Positions 22,142-32,812 of a stretch of DNA of 64,000 nucleotides are shown piece after piece (the stretch's first letter is position 1; each line of letters starts with the position of its first letter). Made by a program: the position numbers and the translations under genes. The notes below the pieces were generated by a model that saw only the letters and a program-made list of their open reading frames with translations, was not told the origin of the DNA and made no database searches. Location: the NCBI RefSeq assembly GCF_033807575.1, contig NC_084722.1, positions 800,832 through 864,831 on the forward strand. The letters run 5' to 3'. The DNA comes from Cydia pomonella (lineage: Eukaryota > Arthropoda > Insecta > Lepidoptera > Tortricidae).

Positions 22142-22788
22142 TACTATATTATATTGATTATGTGATAACATGCATAAGACAATAATGTGCGTTAGTATTA
22201 TCAAATAAATTGTCAGTACCGATCATGTCAACAAGCAATTTCTAAACATTGATTATAATGCTACGCAATCCTTTCTGATTTCTTTATTTAAATATTTAAT
22301 TGTACAGTCACGGACTTTAATCGTTGAGCCATGTAGGGTTTACTTTACATTGGATATTTCATACCTTTAATATTGACAAACAAAATAGCTTGTACCTTAA
22401 ATGTCCCAAAAATTAAAGTTCGTGACAGTTAATTTTTTTTTCCATCTTTATTTTTAGGCAGTTTTGTAGTTATTATCATTAACTGGTCTCTACAAACTTT
22501 CTTACTTCTCAACTATTTCCATAACGTTCAAACTTTGCTGCAAATTGCGTGTTGTCGGTTAAGATCTTTTATAAATAAATATAGCAAGTATGAAACTTTA
22601 ATTTACGCTTTCTGTATTATTAATTCATGAGTCTATGATTTTCGTTTAGAATTTAGATGTCTGATGATTTTGACGTTAAGGATGCTGTTACTTTATTCAG
22701 GTAATTTAAATATTATCAATTAGTCCACGATAGATATCATTTATTATACCAAGTCTAAATATCTTCTTCCTTGTCGTATCCTCATGGC
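22142..22788. other. no recognisable feature
   Basis: AT-rich intron, nothing supportable. Confidence 0.4.
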
Positions 22789-22789
22789 T

Positions 22790-22932
22790 GAGGGACGTGA
22801 CGACTGTGGACACTTCACCAGTGCTCTCCAAGCCGCTCTATCTAGGGCCCAGTGTATGCTAGCCTGTATTGTGGTTTTTGTCTCTGAAGTTATTCTGTCC
22901 GCCCAACGCATGGTCATACATCCATCCCTACG
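22790..22932 (-). pseudogene. LINE reverse transcriptase C-terminal fragment
   Basis: The - frame reads MRWADRITSETKTT, then LDRAAWRALV, matching the RWxDDIxxxxG and AxDRxxWR end motif of several non-LTR ORFs. About 50 residues remain. Confidence 0.5.
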
Positions 22933-22949
22933 TTACTTGTATTTTTTTT

Positions 22950-23085
22950 TATACTACGTCGGTGGCAAACAAGCATACGGCCCGCCTGATGGTAAGCAGT
23001 CTACGCAGCCTATGTACGCCTGCAACTCAGAGGAGTTACATGCGCGTTGCCGACCCTAACCCCGCCCCCCCCTCGTTGAGTTTCA
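22950..23085 (+). mobile_element. SINE family 2, 5' half
   Basis: ATACTACGTCGGTGGCAAAC, AAGCATACGG, CCGCCTGATGGTAAGCAGTC and GTTACATGCGCGTTGCCGAC: the family's 5' part, truncated after CCTCGTTGAG. Confidence 0.8.
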
Positions 23086-23189
23086 GTATATATAGATAAA
23101 TCTAGATAATTCATTAGCTAGGCTGCGTGTTGTGCCCGGGTCATCTGCAAGATTTGTGCCTACATCTAAACTCCGGTAAATTATACTAA

Positions 23190-23440
23190 ACAAATAAATA
23201 ATAAATAAATATTTGGGGACTATCTTACCCAGATCGACCTAGCCCCAAACTAAGCAAAGCTTGTACTATGGGTAGGCGACGATATACATACGTATATAGA
23301 TAAATACATACTTGTATACATAGGAAACTTCCATGACTCAAGAACAAATATCTGTGTTCATCACACAAATAAATGCCCTTACCGGGATTCGAACACGGGG
23401 CCATCGGCTTCATAGGCCCTACCCACTAGGACTGACCGGT
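23190..23440 (-). mobile_element. SINE family 1, near full length
   Basis: Reversed copy with tRNA-like head at the right: CCGGGATTCGAACACGG is an inverted B box, preceded inward by CACACAAATAAATGCCCTTA. Confidence 0.8.
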
Positions 23441-24448
23441 CGTCTGAAATGTATGAAAAGTTTGATGGAGTTGAGTCTGAACGCAGCCATATCACTTGAC
23501 TAAACGCCTGATCGAATGAAAATATGCCTTAAACAATAAACATAACTTGTCACAAATTTTCTCTCTTCTTCTTATTCTTAATAACCTGTCGCTGCAACAA
23601 TCATCTGTCAAGATGCTGTGGCCAATGATGATGATGATCATTTTTACCTATATTTGTACAGATTTGTACGTCAAATCTACCTGGGAGATGTCAATTTGGA
23701 AGAATGTTACGAACAGATTTGTCCGATGGAGAACTGTCCATAGACTGATTCTCGCTAATTCTCGCTAGGATGTACAGATACCATTGTTGCCAAATCAAGA
23801 GCTCACACCTAGGAGGAATCACTGACTCCCGAGTCACAGGCTTTGACCTAGTTCGGGAGGCAGAGTCTCAATCCGTCTACCTAAATGTGTTGCAAACCTA
23901 ATACACCTGTTTCTTGTTCATAAATTTTATAATATGAAAACAATAAAGATTAATTTTTTAATGACTATATGTCTCCAAGACACATCTACATGAACGTTTA
24001 TTTCTGTCACTGTCTCTCTTGCAAAATTCGATGCGCAGACGATTTTCGAATTTATATTTAATAACCCGCTTTTTGCGCTTTCCGACTTGAAATATTGCAG
24101 TTTCTTTGTTAAACTTTGTGGATTAAATGTTCGACTGCTGAGTTACTGCCACTGCAATGCAGCAATATTTCACTTCAACGTTGAAGTCAACAAAGTAGTT
24201 AGGGAGAAAAATTAATTTTAAAGTTTACTAAAATATGGTATCCAATTTTGTCCCCCGCAGAAACTTTATAAGCACCTAAGATTTTAGTTTTCCGTGCCAA
24301 AGTTGGCAAAGAAGAATTTTATTAATATGACTTAGAATATATCTGTTTTAAACTCTTTTCTTCGCTCTTGTAAGACTTAGTTGTTAGACTCACACGCGAA
24401 GTCAAATTTCAATCGATTCGAGTCCATCTAAGCCCTTGGAAGATTTAA
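23441..24448. other. mostly unassigned intron
   Basis: Around 24090-24170 an imperfect mirror (GAAATATTGCAG and TGCAGCAATATTTC) suggests a small decayed foldback. No exon is supportable. Confidence 0.35.
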
Positions 24449-24647
24449 CAACCGGAGTCGCCTTTAAGAGCTTACTCATCTGTCGAAAACCTCGGCCAAT
24501 TGTTATATGTATTGTATGGACTGACGTTTATCTAACATGGCTATTTGTACGTTACGATATATGACATTTGACGCGCCCCTCCTCCGCAAAAATCGGCAGA
24601 CTGTTTTGTACAGAGAATAGAAAAGGCATCTCCAGTTGTTAAATCCT
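24449..24647. repeat. dispersed repeat, copy 2
   Basis: Partner of 19449-19672, sharing CTGTCGAAAACCTCGGCCAA and the flanking blocks. Confidence 0.8.
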
Positions 24648-24752
24648 GGAAGTCTAAGCTGGGGCAGGTGGGCCTGCCTTTCAAATGGCAATGTAATGCG
24701 CTACCATAAAATTCAAATTGCTATAAAACTATGTCGTTTAATAGTTGCACAC

Positions 24753-24809
24753 AATTTATCGACTTTACATTTGCAGTGACAAACACTGCAAATGTAAAGT
24801 CGATAAATT
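24753..24809. repeat. perfect 26-bp hairpin
   Basis: Arms 24753-24778 and 24784-24809 are exact reverse complements around the 5-nt loop ACAAA. The arm begins AATTTATCGACTTTACA. It sits 110 bp before the exon 3 acceptor. Confidence 0.97.
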
Positions 24810-24919
24810 TTATCTACATGTGAAAGAAATAAAAGTAAGAACCAAACAAAGCAAGAACCACAGAATAAATAATAGTACAAGAACTTCGAACTTCTAATAG
24901 TCTCTTTTCTCATTTACAG

Positions 24920-25406
24920 GCAGCAAACAACACCATACCACAAGCCCGGTATCTACGCCCCCCTCGCGCCCCCCAAGCCCGACGACCGCACGTACCTCCT
25001 TCCCCCCAACCAAAACGCCCCATACACCGTCATCCAGCCACAGAAAACCAACACAAACGAGCCTCTTCTCTCTATACATGAAGATGAAGTGAAGCCGCTT
25101 ATTGAACCGAGTCCAGAGTCGCATCTTCTTCCACCGCATTTTGCAGCTGATGTTGATAAAATATCACGTTCAGATAGTCTGATGCTTGAAGATTGGGAAG
25201 AGAATCTCCAGTATTTATCCCCAAGTGTGAGGGAGATGATTAAACTAGCGAATGACCCTGATGATGAGAGATTGATTGAGGATGTGAGGGCTGGGCCTCA
25301 AGGGAATAAAGGAGGGTCGAAGCTGAGTGCTTCCAATTTGAGGCTGCTGCTTTTGTATGATCTTCTGAGCAGGGAGGCGAAGAGGCAGAGGCTTTCAGAT
25401 TATTAT
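24920..25406 (+). CDS. secreted protein of unknown function, exon 3
   Basis: The acceptor TTTTCTCATTTACAG ends at 24919 and the donor TATTAT|GTAAGT starts at 25407. The exon has one phase base plus 162 codons and leaves in phase 0. It encodes residues 103-264 after the split Arg102. The first third is Pro-rich (YHKPGIYAPLAPPKPDD, then LLPPNQNAPYTV). It becomes acidic and helix-prone (SDSLMLEDWEENLQYLSPSV, then REMIKLANDPDDERLIEDV) and ends in a Leu-rich amphipathic stretch (LRLLLLYDLLSREAKRQR). No cysteine is present. A Lys-Arg pair at about 256-257 could be a prohormone-convertase site, but nothing else looks like a neuropeptide precursor. Codon use is clearly coding and there are no internal stops. 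Family not recognised. Confidence 0.85.
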
Positions 25407-25444
25407 GTAAGTATACTGGTTTTTATAATATAAAAATATCTTTC

Positions 25445-25625
25445 TTCTTCAGCCTAGCGTTTTACTGGCCAAGCGCCAGGGTCCGCTTCCTACTCTATCT
25501 TCTCCACTTTACCCGGTCTTCGGCATGCTCATGTGTGAGATTGTTCTCCTCCAAGTCAGCTATCACGACGTCCAGCCAGAACCTTATAGCCTACCGCGGC
25601 CGCGTGATCTAGGGCCTTGGACAGT
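25445..25625 (-). mobile_element. retroelement 3' fragment
   Basis: The run GTCCGCTTCCTACTCTATCT then CCCGGTCTTCGGCA is LINE-derived in style. It is probably the reversed 3' end of a non-LTR element with no frame left. Confidence 0.35.
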
Positions 25626-26344
25626 GAAGTCAAGGCATTTATTTTTGACGTAATCTAACGGTCTGCGGCTCATATGGCCATAAAAGTAACATATAAAACA
25701 ACGCGCCAATAGTATAAAATTATTACATATCTAAAAGTAAAGTAAGAAATGATTTGCATTCGGTTTCGCCTCAGCTGACAATAAATATGATCTGAGGCTT
25801 TTTTACTTACTGACCGAGCTGTGTATATGTTTTTATTGAATGTAGCTGGAAAGCGGCAACTTGTTTAGGGCAGTGTGCCGAAAGTTGACGCTTTCCACAC
25901 AGAGACGTGCATTCGGAACACATGTCCTACCCAACCAGTATATAATTATTAGCTTTCATTGTTGTTTTGTGCTTCTGAATTCAGGCACAAGTAGAGTTGT
26001 ACCGTTATCAATAACGTTCTCTGTTTACTTTAGAAATACAAAACGGTGAACGTTCTCGAGAACGGCACTACTCTAGGCACAGGTAACCTTAATAGGATGA
26101 TTCCAGACTAACGTGTTTTTCTCTTTGTGTACGGTCATTTCGGCGTCACGCGCGCTATATTTCGTTACATTTGGTCTAAGATACGCGCCTAAAACGAGTT
26201 TATAGACGAGTATACAACGCTAGACTGAAACCGCCTATTTCTGATGCCAAAAAGTATAATAAAAACAGCGTCATCTACAAATAAACTTGAGTTTTATGGA
26301 GACTATTAGCTTATATTACCTACTCTCGTATTTGCGTCTGTCCA
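25626..26344. other. no recognisable feature
   Basis: Intron 3, AT-rich, nothing supportable. Confidence 0.4.
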
Positions 26345-26705
26345 TCTTACATCTGTGTGGGTGTCTCCCATCTCATTCCATCATTTGGCTTCAAATGCAG
26401 AGCTCAATTATGCTCGCTATACTGACCTATGTATTTTTAATCCTGACGTTGCATTTTTTTTAACTTTTTCATAAATTTTGGCTAATCAGATATCGTTGTT
26501 TTCTATTGAAAAGCCAAAAATGTTTCGTGATTTCGGGATTTATTTTATTTATTTAAATCTTATTGCATGGTAATTTTTTTACAAAAGGCGAACTTAATGC
26601 CAGAAGGCATTCTCTACCAGTTAACGGGGTTGGTCCCATAGTAAAAGTAACTCGATTTAACGAGTAGAATTGAACCCCGCATTTAAAGCGCCATACTAGA
26701 TATAC
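26345..26705. mobile_element. long-TIR element interrupted by a LINE 3' end, copy 2
   Basis: GGTGTCTCCCATCTC at the left and GGGTTGGTCCCATAGTAAAA then AAAGCGCCATACTAGA at the right match copy 1. The centre has a different insert (TTATTGCATGG, AAAGGCGAACTTAATGCC) resembling the LINE tail at 26900-26990. Confidence 0.75.
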
Positions 26706-26879
26706 TGTATATTATTTAAATAGGTATTTACTATTGCCTCAAAGATAAAACGTCAAAGCAATCAATCTAACCGCAGGGAAATCACATATTCCCCGCGGTG
26801 TAACTTTGCATCGAATGTAAATATTCCTGTTCCTATTGCTTCAATTAATTATACAAGGTTCTCGGGAACATCCCAAAGG

Positions 26880-27500
26880 ATCTGAATGTTTGTTTGTTTG
26901 TTTGTTTAAACTTTATTGCACAAATTTACAAAAAGAGTACAAATGGCGAACTTAACGCCTTGAGGCATTCTCTACCAGTCAACCATTGAGCTAAACATAA
27001 ATAGTTAGTTTGGTGCAGGATTGTAAAGAGTTGATATGGAAATAGACACAAGTCGAGACTACTATGATACTATACTTACACAAATATATATTTTAAATAT
27101 ACCTACATATATACATATTCAATATATATAAATAAACATACATATATATAATTATAATGTACCTATTAGTGTGAGATATCACGCAGACATTTAGTCACGA
27201 ATGTTTTCAAATAAGTGCTTACGCAACTTGCTTTTGAAAGAAAGCTTGCTCTGAGCTTGTCTGATAGGCAGAGGGAGAGCATTCCACAGACGTATTGCTT
27301 GGCAAGTGAATGAGTTGGACAAGAATCCAGTCCGATGAGGGAGGACAGCCAGCTTCAGAGTTCGAGAAGCACGAAGAACATAACCAGGACGGGCTGTTAT
27401 AAATTCAAATTTAGACCTGAGATAACTGGGTGCAGCTGAATGTGTTCCCGACTATGTTTCTTAGAAGACTGAGATGTTTTGATTTAAGAATTGAATATAT
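26880..27500 (-). pseudogene. LINE 3' end with ORF C-terminus
   Basis: The + left edge has (TGTT)n then AAACTTTATTGCACAAATTT, a reversed retroelement tail. On the - strand near 27310-27180 the frame reads SFTCQAIRLWNALPLPIRQA, then SFKSKLRKHLFENI, the RLWNxLPxxIRxA end of lepidopteran non-LTR ORFs. Upstream coding is decayed. Confidence 0.6.
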
Positions 27501-27544
27501 TACCCTCTTAGCAAGTACACTGTCATAGAAATGATCATATATCT

Positions 27545-27720
27545 ATCATATATAAGATTCAAAATTCAAAAAATTTGTCTGCAAGTAGAGGCCTACTTTA
27601 CAAGTCAGTAAAACATTATAGTGACATCATATATAGTGACATGAAAAATACATAACAACATTTATAAATACAACAGCCAATACCTGGGTAAACATTGCAT
27701 TATAATAATCTTAAAATAAA
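27545..27720 (-). mobile_element. retroelement 3' tail fragment
   Basis: TTCAAAATTCAAAAAATTTG then AAGTAGAGGCCTACTTTACA is a LINE-tail style similar to 54303-54515. Confidence 0.45.
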
Positions 27721-27730
27721 TACAGTACAT

Positions 27731-28000
27731 TACAGTACATATGGTGCTACTTTACCGCACTAGTGCGCAAATTAGCATATTACGTTACTGTGTCGAACAT
27801 GTAAAGGGCCATATGTACTGTAAACGTTGTACGACCAAAGGGAGTGTTTTAAATCGACACGAGTTGCGAAGAATTACCTATTCGCAAGTGTATCGTACAA
27901 AGTTTTACAGTACATATGGCCTTTAAAATGTTCGACATAGTTACGTAATGTGCTAATTATCGCACTAGCGCGGTAAACTAGCGTCATATGTACTGTAAAA
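27731..28000. repeat. double-hairpin repeat, composite copy E
   Basis: Module order is module 2, then half of module 1, then module 2: TTACAGTACATATGGTGC to CCATATGTACTGTAA, then GGGAGTGTTTTAAATCGACA to GTATCGTAC, then TTACAGTACATATGG to CATATGTACTGTAA. One arm of module 1 is deleted. Confidence 0.85.
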
Positions 28001-28033
28001 GGTTTAAGCAGCACATATCGTAATCTTATACCT

Positions 28034-28440
28034 TTAAACGAGCAATTCTTGTATATATATATGTATATATATTTCTGTGATCTCGGAAACGGCTTTAACG
28101 ATTTCGCTGAAATTTGGTATATGGGGGTTTATGGGGGTATACAATCGATCTAGATTAGTCTTATGTTTGGGAAAACGCGTGTTTTCGAGTTTTCATGCGT
28201 TTTTCTTTCGACGCAGAATATGGTCGCTAATTTCGTGTTGCCGGCCACTGTCCGTCTGGTCCAGCGGGTTAAGACGCGGACTGCTAAACGAGTGTTACGG
28301 GTTCGAATCTCGCGCGGTGACTAAGTTTTGTTTTTTTTATATGTTCAAGTTTATATATAATGTAGTTAAGATTATCACCTATACATCACCATATTACAAT
28401 AAATAGTTATAACCGAGCAAAGCTCGGTCGCCCAGGTACT
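28034..28440 (+). mobile_element. Helitron-like non-autonomous element with a tRNA-like segment
   Basis: The left part runs from GAGCAATTCTTG and (TA)n through GATCTCGGAAACGGCTTTAA to TTTGGTATATGGGGG, a sequence style I associate with lepidopteran Helitron-related elements. The right end is a 3' stem-loop ACCGAGC-AAA-GCTCGGT (28412-28428) followed by CGCCCAGGTACT. The middle holds a tRNA-like block. There is no target duplication, as expected for Helitrons. Family assignment is from memory. Confidence 0.6.
28255..28318 (+). other. tRNA-like segment with A and B boxes
   Basis: TGGTCCAGCGGG fits an A box and GGGTTCGAATC a B box, with a mostly paired T-arm. The acceptor stem does not close and the anticodon arm (around ACTGCTAAACGAG) is unpaired, so this is a tRNA-derived Pol III promoter module rather than a tRNA gene. 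Confidence 0.6.
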
Positions 28441-28855
28441 GTACTATTAATTTATAACACAGTGCAAGATGCAGATTTAGATTGGTGTGTTGAATGTCAT
28501 CTTGGCTACGACACCTAATCAAATTGTAATAAAAAATACATTAGAACAGAAATCATTCGTAGAAGAAGATAGTTAAAAGTGTTAAAACCACAAGCCATTA
28601 CACCTAAAACAGTAAATTTCAATCGATTGAGCAACCAATAAAATGAAATTAAATCTAGTTTTTGTTGATTGTGTTGATCATATCATCTTTAGTCGATTAA
28701 AGGTATTTAGGTTTTTTTGTAGTATGACAAATAAACATCAATTTACAATAAAAAAGATAGGTTTATAAGGTCCTTAGAATGTTATTTCCTCTTTATATTA
28801 TATTGGCTTTTTTATTCTGTTAAATCTAATAAAATAAGAAACGTTAATAAGAATA
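28441..28855. other. no recognisable feature
   Basis: AT-rich intron. Confidence 0.4.
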
Positions 28856-29540
28856 TTTTCAACACACTTGCTCAAAACGTTTTTATTCCACCGATTTTTG
28901 GCTCATAATCGTGCTTTTTCAGTATGTTATAACACTCGTGCTTTTTCATTATATTAATTATTTTATTATAATAACATTTTATCGATTTGATCTCCATCCG
29001 TCGAATAGAAATACGAAAACATTTGCTTTTTTACATTTTTTAAATTGTATGTTTGTTGATTTATTTCGCGCCTATGCCTTGCGCGCGCATTGGAATCGTG
29101 CGTAAAAAAAATAACGCGCCAGCCATTTTCCGTATTTGTCATAAAATTGGAATAGTTTTGCATGTTTTATATTGACGAAAATGACATTTTCAAGCATTGA
29201 AAATGAAGAACACATAAAATGGACGCTCCCAGTAATACTAATAGAGACAAGAGCCGAAAACGATAGCCTTTTACCATCAAAATCGGATGAAAAATAATTG
29301 GCGGCATATGAAACTTTTATTCAATGGAAAATCAGCAAAAACGCCCAGTCTTTCTTGGAAAACGTGTTGGTAGCTTACTTCAATGAACTGGCGAATAAGT
29401 GCCTACAAGCCCAGCACGCTTTGGTGCAATTATTCGATGTTAAAACTGTAAGCCACCATTTTGAAAATTGTACTTTTACTGTTTTGACAAAAAAAAACTA
29501 ATTTATAAGTTTTGTTTTTTCCTCGCAAGTGTGTTGAAAA
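28856..29540 (+). mobile_element. inverted-repeat-bounded element with recombinase-like pseudogene
   Basis: A 16-bp block TTTTCAACACACTTGC (28856-28871) recurs inverted at 29525-29540. Between them is a + strand broken ORF. The inverted repeat is certain; whether it marks true element ends is inference. Confidence 0.55.
29181..29501 (+). pseudogene. tyrosine-recombinase-like N-terminal fragment, broken by a stop
   Basis: From ATG at 29181 the frame reads MTFSSIENEEHIKW and continues to a TAA at 29295-29297. In the same frame it reopens as AAYETFIQWKISKN, then ENVLVAYFNELANK, and runs to 29501. The YxxFxxWK then EDVLLAYFxEL pattern resembles the helical core-binding domain of insect Crypton-type tyrosine recombinases as I remember it. 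The catalytic domain (Arg-His-Arg-Tyr) is absent. About 106 residues are left and it is clearly non-functional. Confidence 0.45.
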
Positions 29541-29659
29541 ACGTCGAATGAAACGCATGTGCATTGGTCATCCCACATCGGCTTTCTTATTGCGCGCTCG
29601 CTTACAGCTCGCGCGCACAATATCGCCTCGTGTGTAATGACCAACTTAGCACACTTGTA

Positions 29660-29910
29660 TCATAATGTACTATTACAGTACATATGGTGCTACATTACCG
29701 CACTAATGCGAAAATTATTAGCATATTACGTTAATGTGTCGAACATTTAAAGGGCCATACTTATGTACTGTAAAACGTTGTACGATACATGTGTGAATAG
29801 GTAATTCGCAACTCGTGTTGATTTAAAACACTCGCTTCGGTCGTGTTTTAATTTATCACCACTCGTTTCGAATTTTCTATTTTTCGCACTTTTATCGTAA
29901 TGTACTATTA
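29660..29910 (-). repeat. double-hairpin repeat, copy F
   Basis: Reversed unit from TTACAGTACATATGGTGC to TTTATCGTAATGTACTATTA. It follows the recombinase-like pseudogene by about 120 bp and is preceded by an extra ACACTTGTATCATAATG end. Confidence 0.85.
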
Positions 29911-29929
29911 AAAAACCCCTCCTATGAAA

Positions 29930-30050
29930 AGTCCACCAGGTCTGTCCCCTGCGGAAGCCCATAAGGCTGGCTACGTTCCCTCGTTAAATTGCGATGCCTA
30001 TTATTTGGCCTAGGAATGAGCCAGCCCTAGGGTCACCCATAGTCTCAACA
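29930..30050 (-). pseudogene. LINE C-terminal scrap
   Basis: The - frame gives IGIAI, a stop, then RGNVASLMG, the same signature as at 3078 and 52340. Flank CTAGGGCTGGCTCATTCC also matches 52318 in inverse. Confidence 0.5.
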
Positions 30051-30174
30051 GGTTTTTTTTCTTCTTCCTTTTCAAAATCTTTTTGAGTCGTTTTATTAAA
30101 AAATAAATATTTATATAACAAGCAGAAACGTTTGCGAACGATGCTATTAAGCTTAGAATAAATTTGAAAGAGGA

Positions 30175-30262
30175 AAACTGCCTTGGGTGAGACTTGAACT
30201 CACGGCTTCTGGATAGATACTCCAGCGTTCTGCCATCTGAGCCACCCAGACCTCATCCATAG
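30175..30262 (-). mobile_element. tRNA-derived SINE head, family 3, copy 1
   Basis: The - strand reads GGTGGCTCAGATGGCAGAAC (A box), CTGGA-loop-TCCAG, then GTGAGTTCAAGTCTCAC, a perfectly paired T-arm with B box. It lies in inverse orientation to the copy at 30628, about 370 bp away. Confidence 0.75.
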
Positions 30263-30627
30263 CCAGCAATTTTTTCCACCATATGTGTCTAGGGGTTAGC
30301 GACATCTACCGTAAGAACATCACACTTCTTAGACGGCTACCGGAGTTTTTTTTTATTCATTTCAAGAGAAAACTTAAGTGGTAGGTATACATATTTATTC
30401 GCCAAACTGTGGACAGTTTGTTGGCGAATAGTGCGCTCCAAAATAAGGCTAACAATTTCGTGTCATACCTACTCATACATTATACAAACTTATTTTAGGT
30501 GAGTACTGAGTTAAATTATTAATTTACAATGCTTACTTGTCTTGTCCAAGTCATATTGGAAATTCACCAATTACGATGTGCTGCTACCCATATTAAATTA
30601 CTTTTAACAAGCAGTAACGGGTTTATG

Positions 30628-30705
30628 GTGGCTCAGATGGCAGAGCGCTGGAGTATCTATCCAGAAGCCGTGAGTTCAAGTGTCACCCAAGGCAGTAATT
30701 TTTCC
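30628..30705 (+). mobile_element. tRNA-derived SINE head, family 3, copy 2
   Basis: GGTGGCTCAGATGGCAGAGC through GTGAGTTCAAGTGTCACCCA. One mismatch in the T-arm relative to copy 1. Confidence 0.75.
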
Positions 30706-30914
30706 ACGTTTAATTTTATTTTATTATGTTGTGCAAATTGGCAGCTTTTAATACGTATCTGTAATATCTTTTATTTCGTGCTAATTCTAAATGAAAATCT
30801 TAAGTATCATGCGAAGTATGCCTTTTAGCATTAAATACGCCGATTGTCAAAGTCGTTTTAAAACCAGATCACAACCATCATAACAAATTAAATTAGAATC
30901 AACTTCCAGTAGGG

Positions 30915-31040
30915 CTATGATGGTCGGCTCTTTATCATTTGTCACCATGCCTGTCACGTTCTAACAAGTATGTAAGTGCGAAAGTGACGGGCATAGTGAC
31001 AGGTGATAAAAATGGAACCATGCTGCCACCGCTGGTTTGT
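30915..31040. mobile_element. foldback MITE with CCATGCCTGTCAC arms, copy 2
   Basis: GATGGTCGGCTCTTTATCAT, TTGTCACCATGCCTGTCACG, then GTGACGGGCATAGTGACAGG. Partner of 16465-16610. Confidence 0.75.
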
Positions 31041-31409
31041 ATAAGGAAAATATAGATATCTATAGACATACAATATCAACCTAATTTCACGGTTGTCCGA
31101 ATCCGCTGGGAATTACAGAACGTGTACTACACTGAATAGCAATAAACACGGGGCAGTTTTATATGAAAGTCTCTTAATAAGATACCTGTTTTAGTCGTTT
31201 TTGGGTGTAGAACAATATTCAGCGAACAAGTATTTGAATACGTATTTACTGATTAGAAGAAAAAGGGTATTCCTTAAATAAACACTTTAAATATGAAAAT
31301 GACATCGAAAATGTATTGAATGATAATATTAGAAAGAGGTGACGGGACTTTAAAAAACATATTTTTATTCAACTTTTAACTTTTATTGACACAACAATAA
31401 ACAAGTATG

Positions 31410-31932
31410 TAAAACATAGTAAAAAAAACTAAACCATAAACTTATCAATAAAAAATTTGGCGTAAGTCGAAGTCGCTCGGTAGGATGCCCAGAAGACTGG
31501 CCGCATTGCCCCGCTGTATGGCAATGCTGATGCACTGAGCAAAATATTGACCAGCCCACTGGTCAACAGAAGCCTCTATAACCTATACCTATACCCACTT
31601 GTATTTGTACCGACTTCTGTGATTCAAAGTTTATATTTTTGTATGTATTTATTAATAAACATGTCTTGGTTTTCTTATAAATAAATTACAATGTCAACTG
31701 CATATTCTGTTGTATTCTGCTTCGGTTCTGTGTTGTTTCGTGTTGTTTTACGTGTCAATGGGTACACTGAAAATCAGCGTCGCAACACTACTGATGTGCT
31801 GCGACACATGCTGAGTGTTATCCTTTTCTGGAACCACCCGCAGCACTGTAACTTCTAATTTACCTAGATTTAAGTCTATTTTAATGTTGTTGTGTATGTT
31901 TGTTTCGAATAAAAGCATCATTCATTCATTCA
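31410..31932 (+). mobile_element. retroelement 3' region
   Basis: It ends in CGAATAAAAGCATCATTCAT with (CATT)n, a retroelement 3' terminus. The block TAGGATGCCCAGAAGACTGG then CCGCATTGCCCCGC is diverged from 61778-61860. No ORF remains. Confidence 0.45.
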
Positions 31933-32139
31933 TAAGGTGCTTTGACAGCTCCTCGTCATAGAGGCGACGCGCGCTGGGCCCCAATGGATTTTAATTTGTT
32001 AGTGATTTGACTATTATATACTCTCCGTGCATCTCTTTCGTATTTATATCCTCATTACGGTCACGATAATACCCGTAGTACTATATACTTCAATGTAATT
32101 TAAGCCATTGTCAATTAGAAGAGAATTGAATATTTTTAA

Positions 32140-32590
32140 CTTCGTTATATTTCAAGACAAAAGATAGAGGATAAAATGGAGATGCTATATCTTTTTAAGG
32201 TCTTCTTCAGGGACGTTAATTTTAGAATAAAATCACACAAATAAATACCCTTACCGGGATTCAAACCCAAGACCATTGGCTTCATAGGCAGGGTCACTAC
32301 CTACTAGGCCTGACCTACAAAATTTTAAATAACTGTTACGATTTTTATAAGTGTTGGGGAAGATTTTCTACCAAGCATTGTGCCGAAGTTCCCAACAATT
32401 TACGGAACTTTTTCAATATCCATATGTCTCTATCAAGAAACTGTATTTTTTCCTAGTTTGAGAAGAGATGCTACACCTTTTTAAGGTCTTATTCAGGAAC
32501 GAATATTTTAAAATAAAATACCAACTATATGCTGTTACCCTCTAAACACGCCGTAAAATACAGAAGTTAAAATTACAGATTGACAAAAGA
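32140..32590 (+). repeat. repeat unit interrupted by a SINE
   Basis: Blocks TTACGGAACTTTTTCAATAT, GATGCTACACCTTTTTAAGG, TTTTAAAATAAAATACCAAC and ACACGCCGTAAAATACAGAA recur inverted at 33745-33970. A SINE family 1 fragment (32231-32317, - strand) is inserted. Confidence 0.7.
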
Positions 32591-32597
32591 TCAATAA

Positions 32598-32812
32598 GTA
32601 GCGTTTAGGAATAACGCGTTAAGTCAATTATTTTATCATTAACATGAACATAACAACATAAATCCTCTCATCAATTTGCTATCAATTGTTGATGAGATGT
32701 ACTGTTGCTAAGAGGCCTAAGTCGTGGAGATCTTTCGCTTCAATGGTTTCTCGTTGTTTGGCTCATGTTAATGATAAAATTAATTACTTAAAGCGTTATT
32801 CCTAAACGCTAC
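32598..32812. mobile_element. MITE with GTAGCGTTTAGGAATAACGC ends
   Basis: 215 bp. The left 50 bp through TTATTTTATCATTAACATGA are mirrored by the right 50 bp. Confidence 0.88.

Noticed and set aside
24894..25139. - strand ORF over exon 3
   Set aside because: Shadow frame opposite a spliced coding exon with consistent phase.
30175..30705. two functional tRNA genes in opposite orientation
   Set aside because: The acceptor stems do not pair and both look like SINE heads, despite a good T-arm and anticodon stem.
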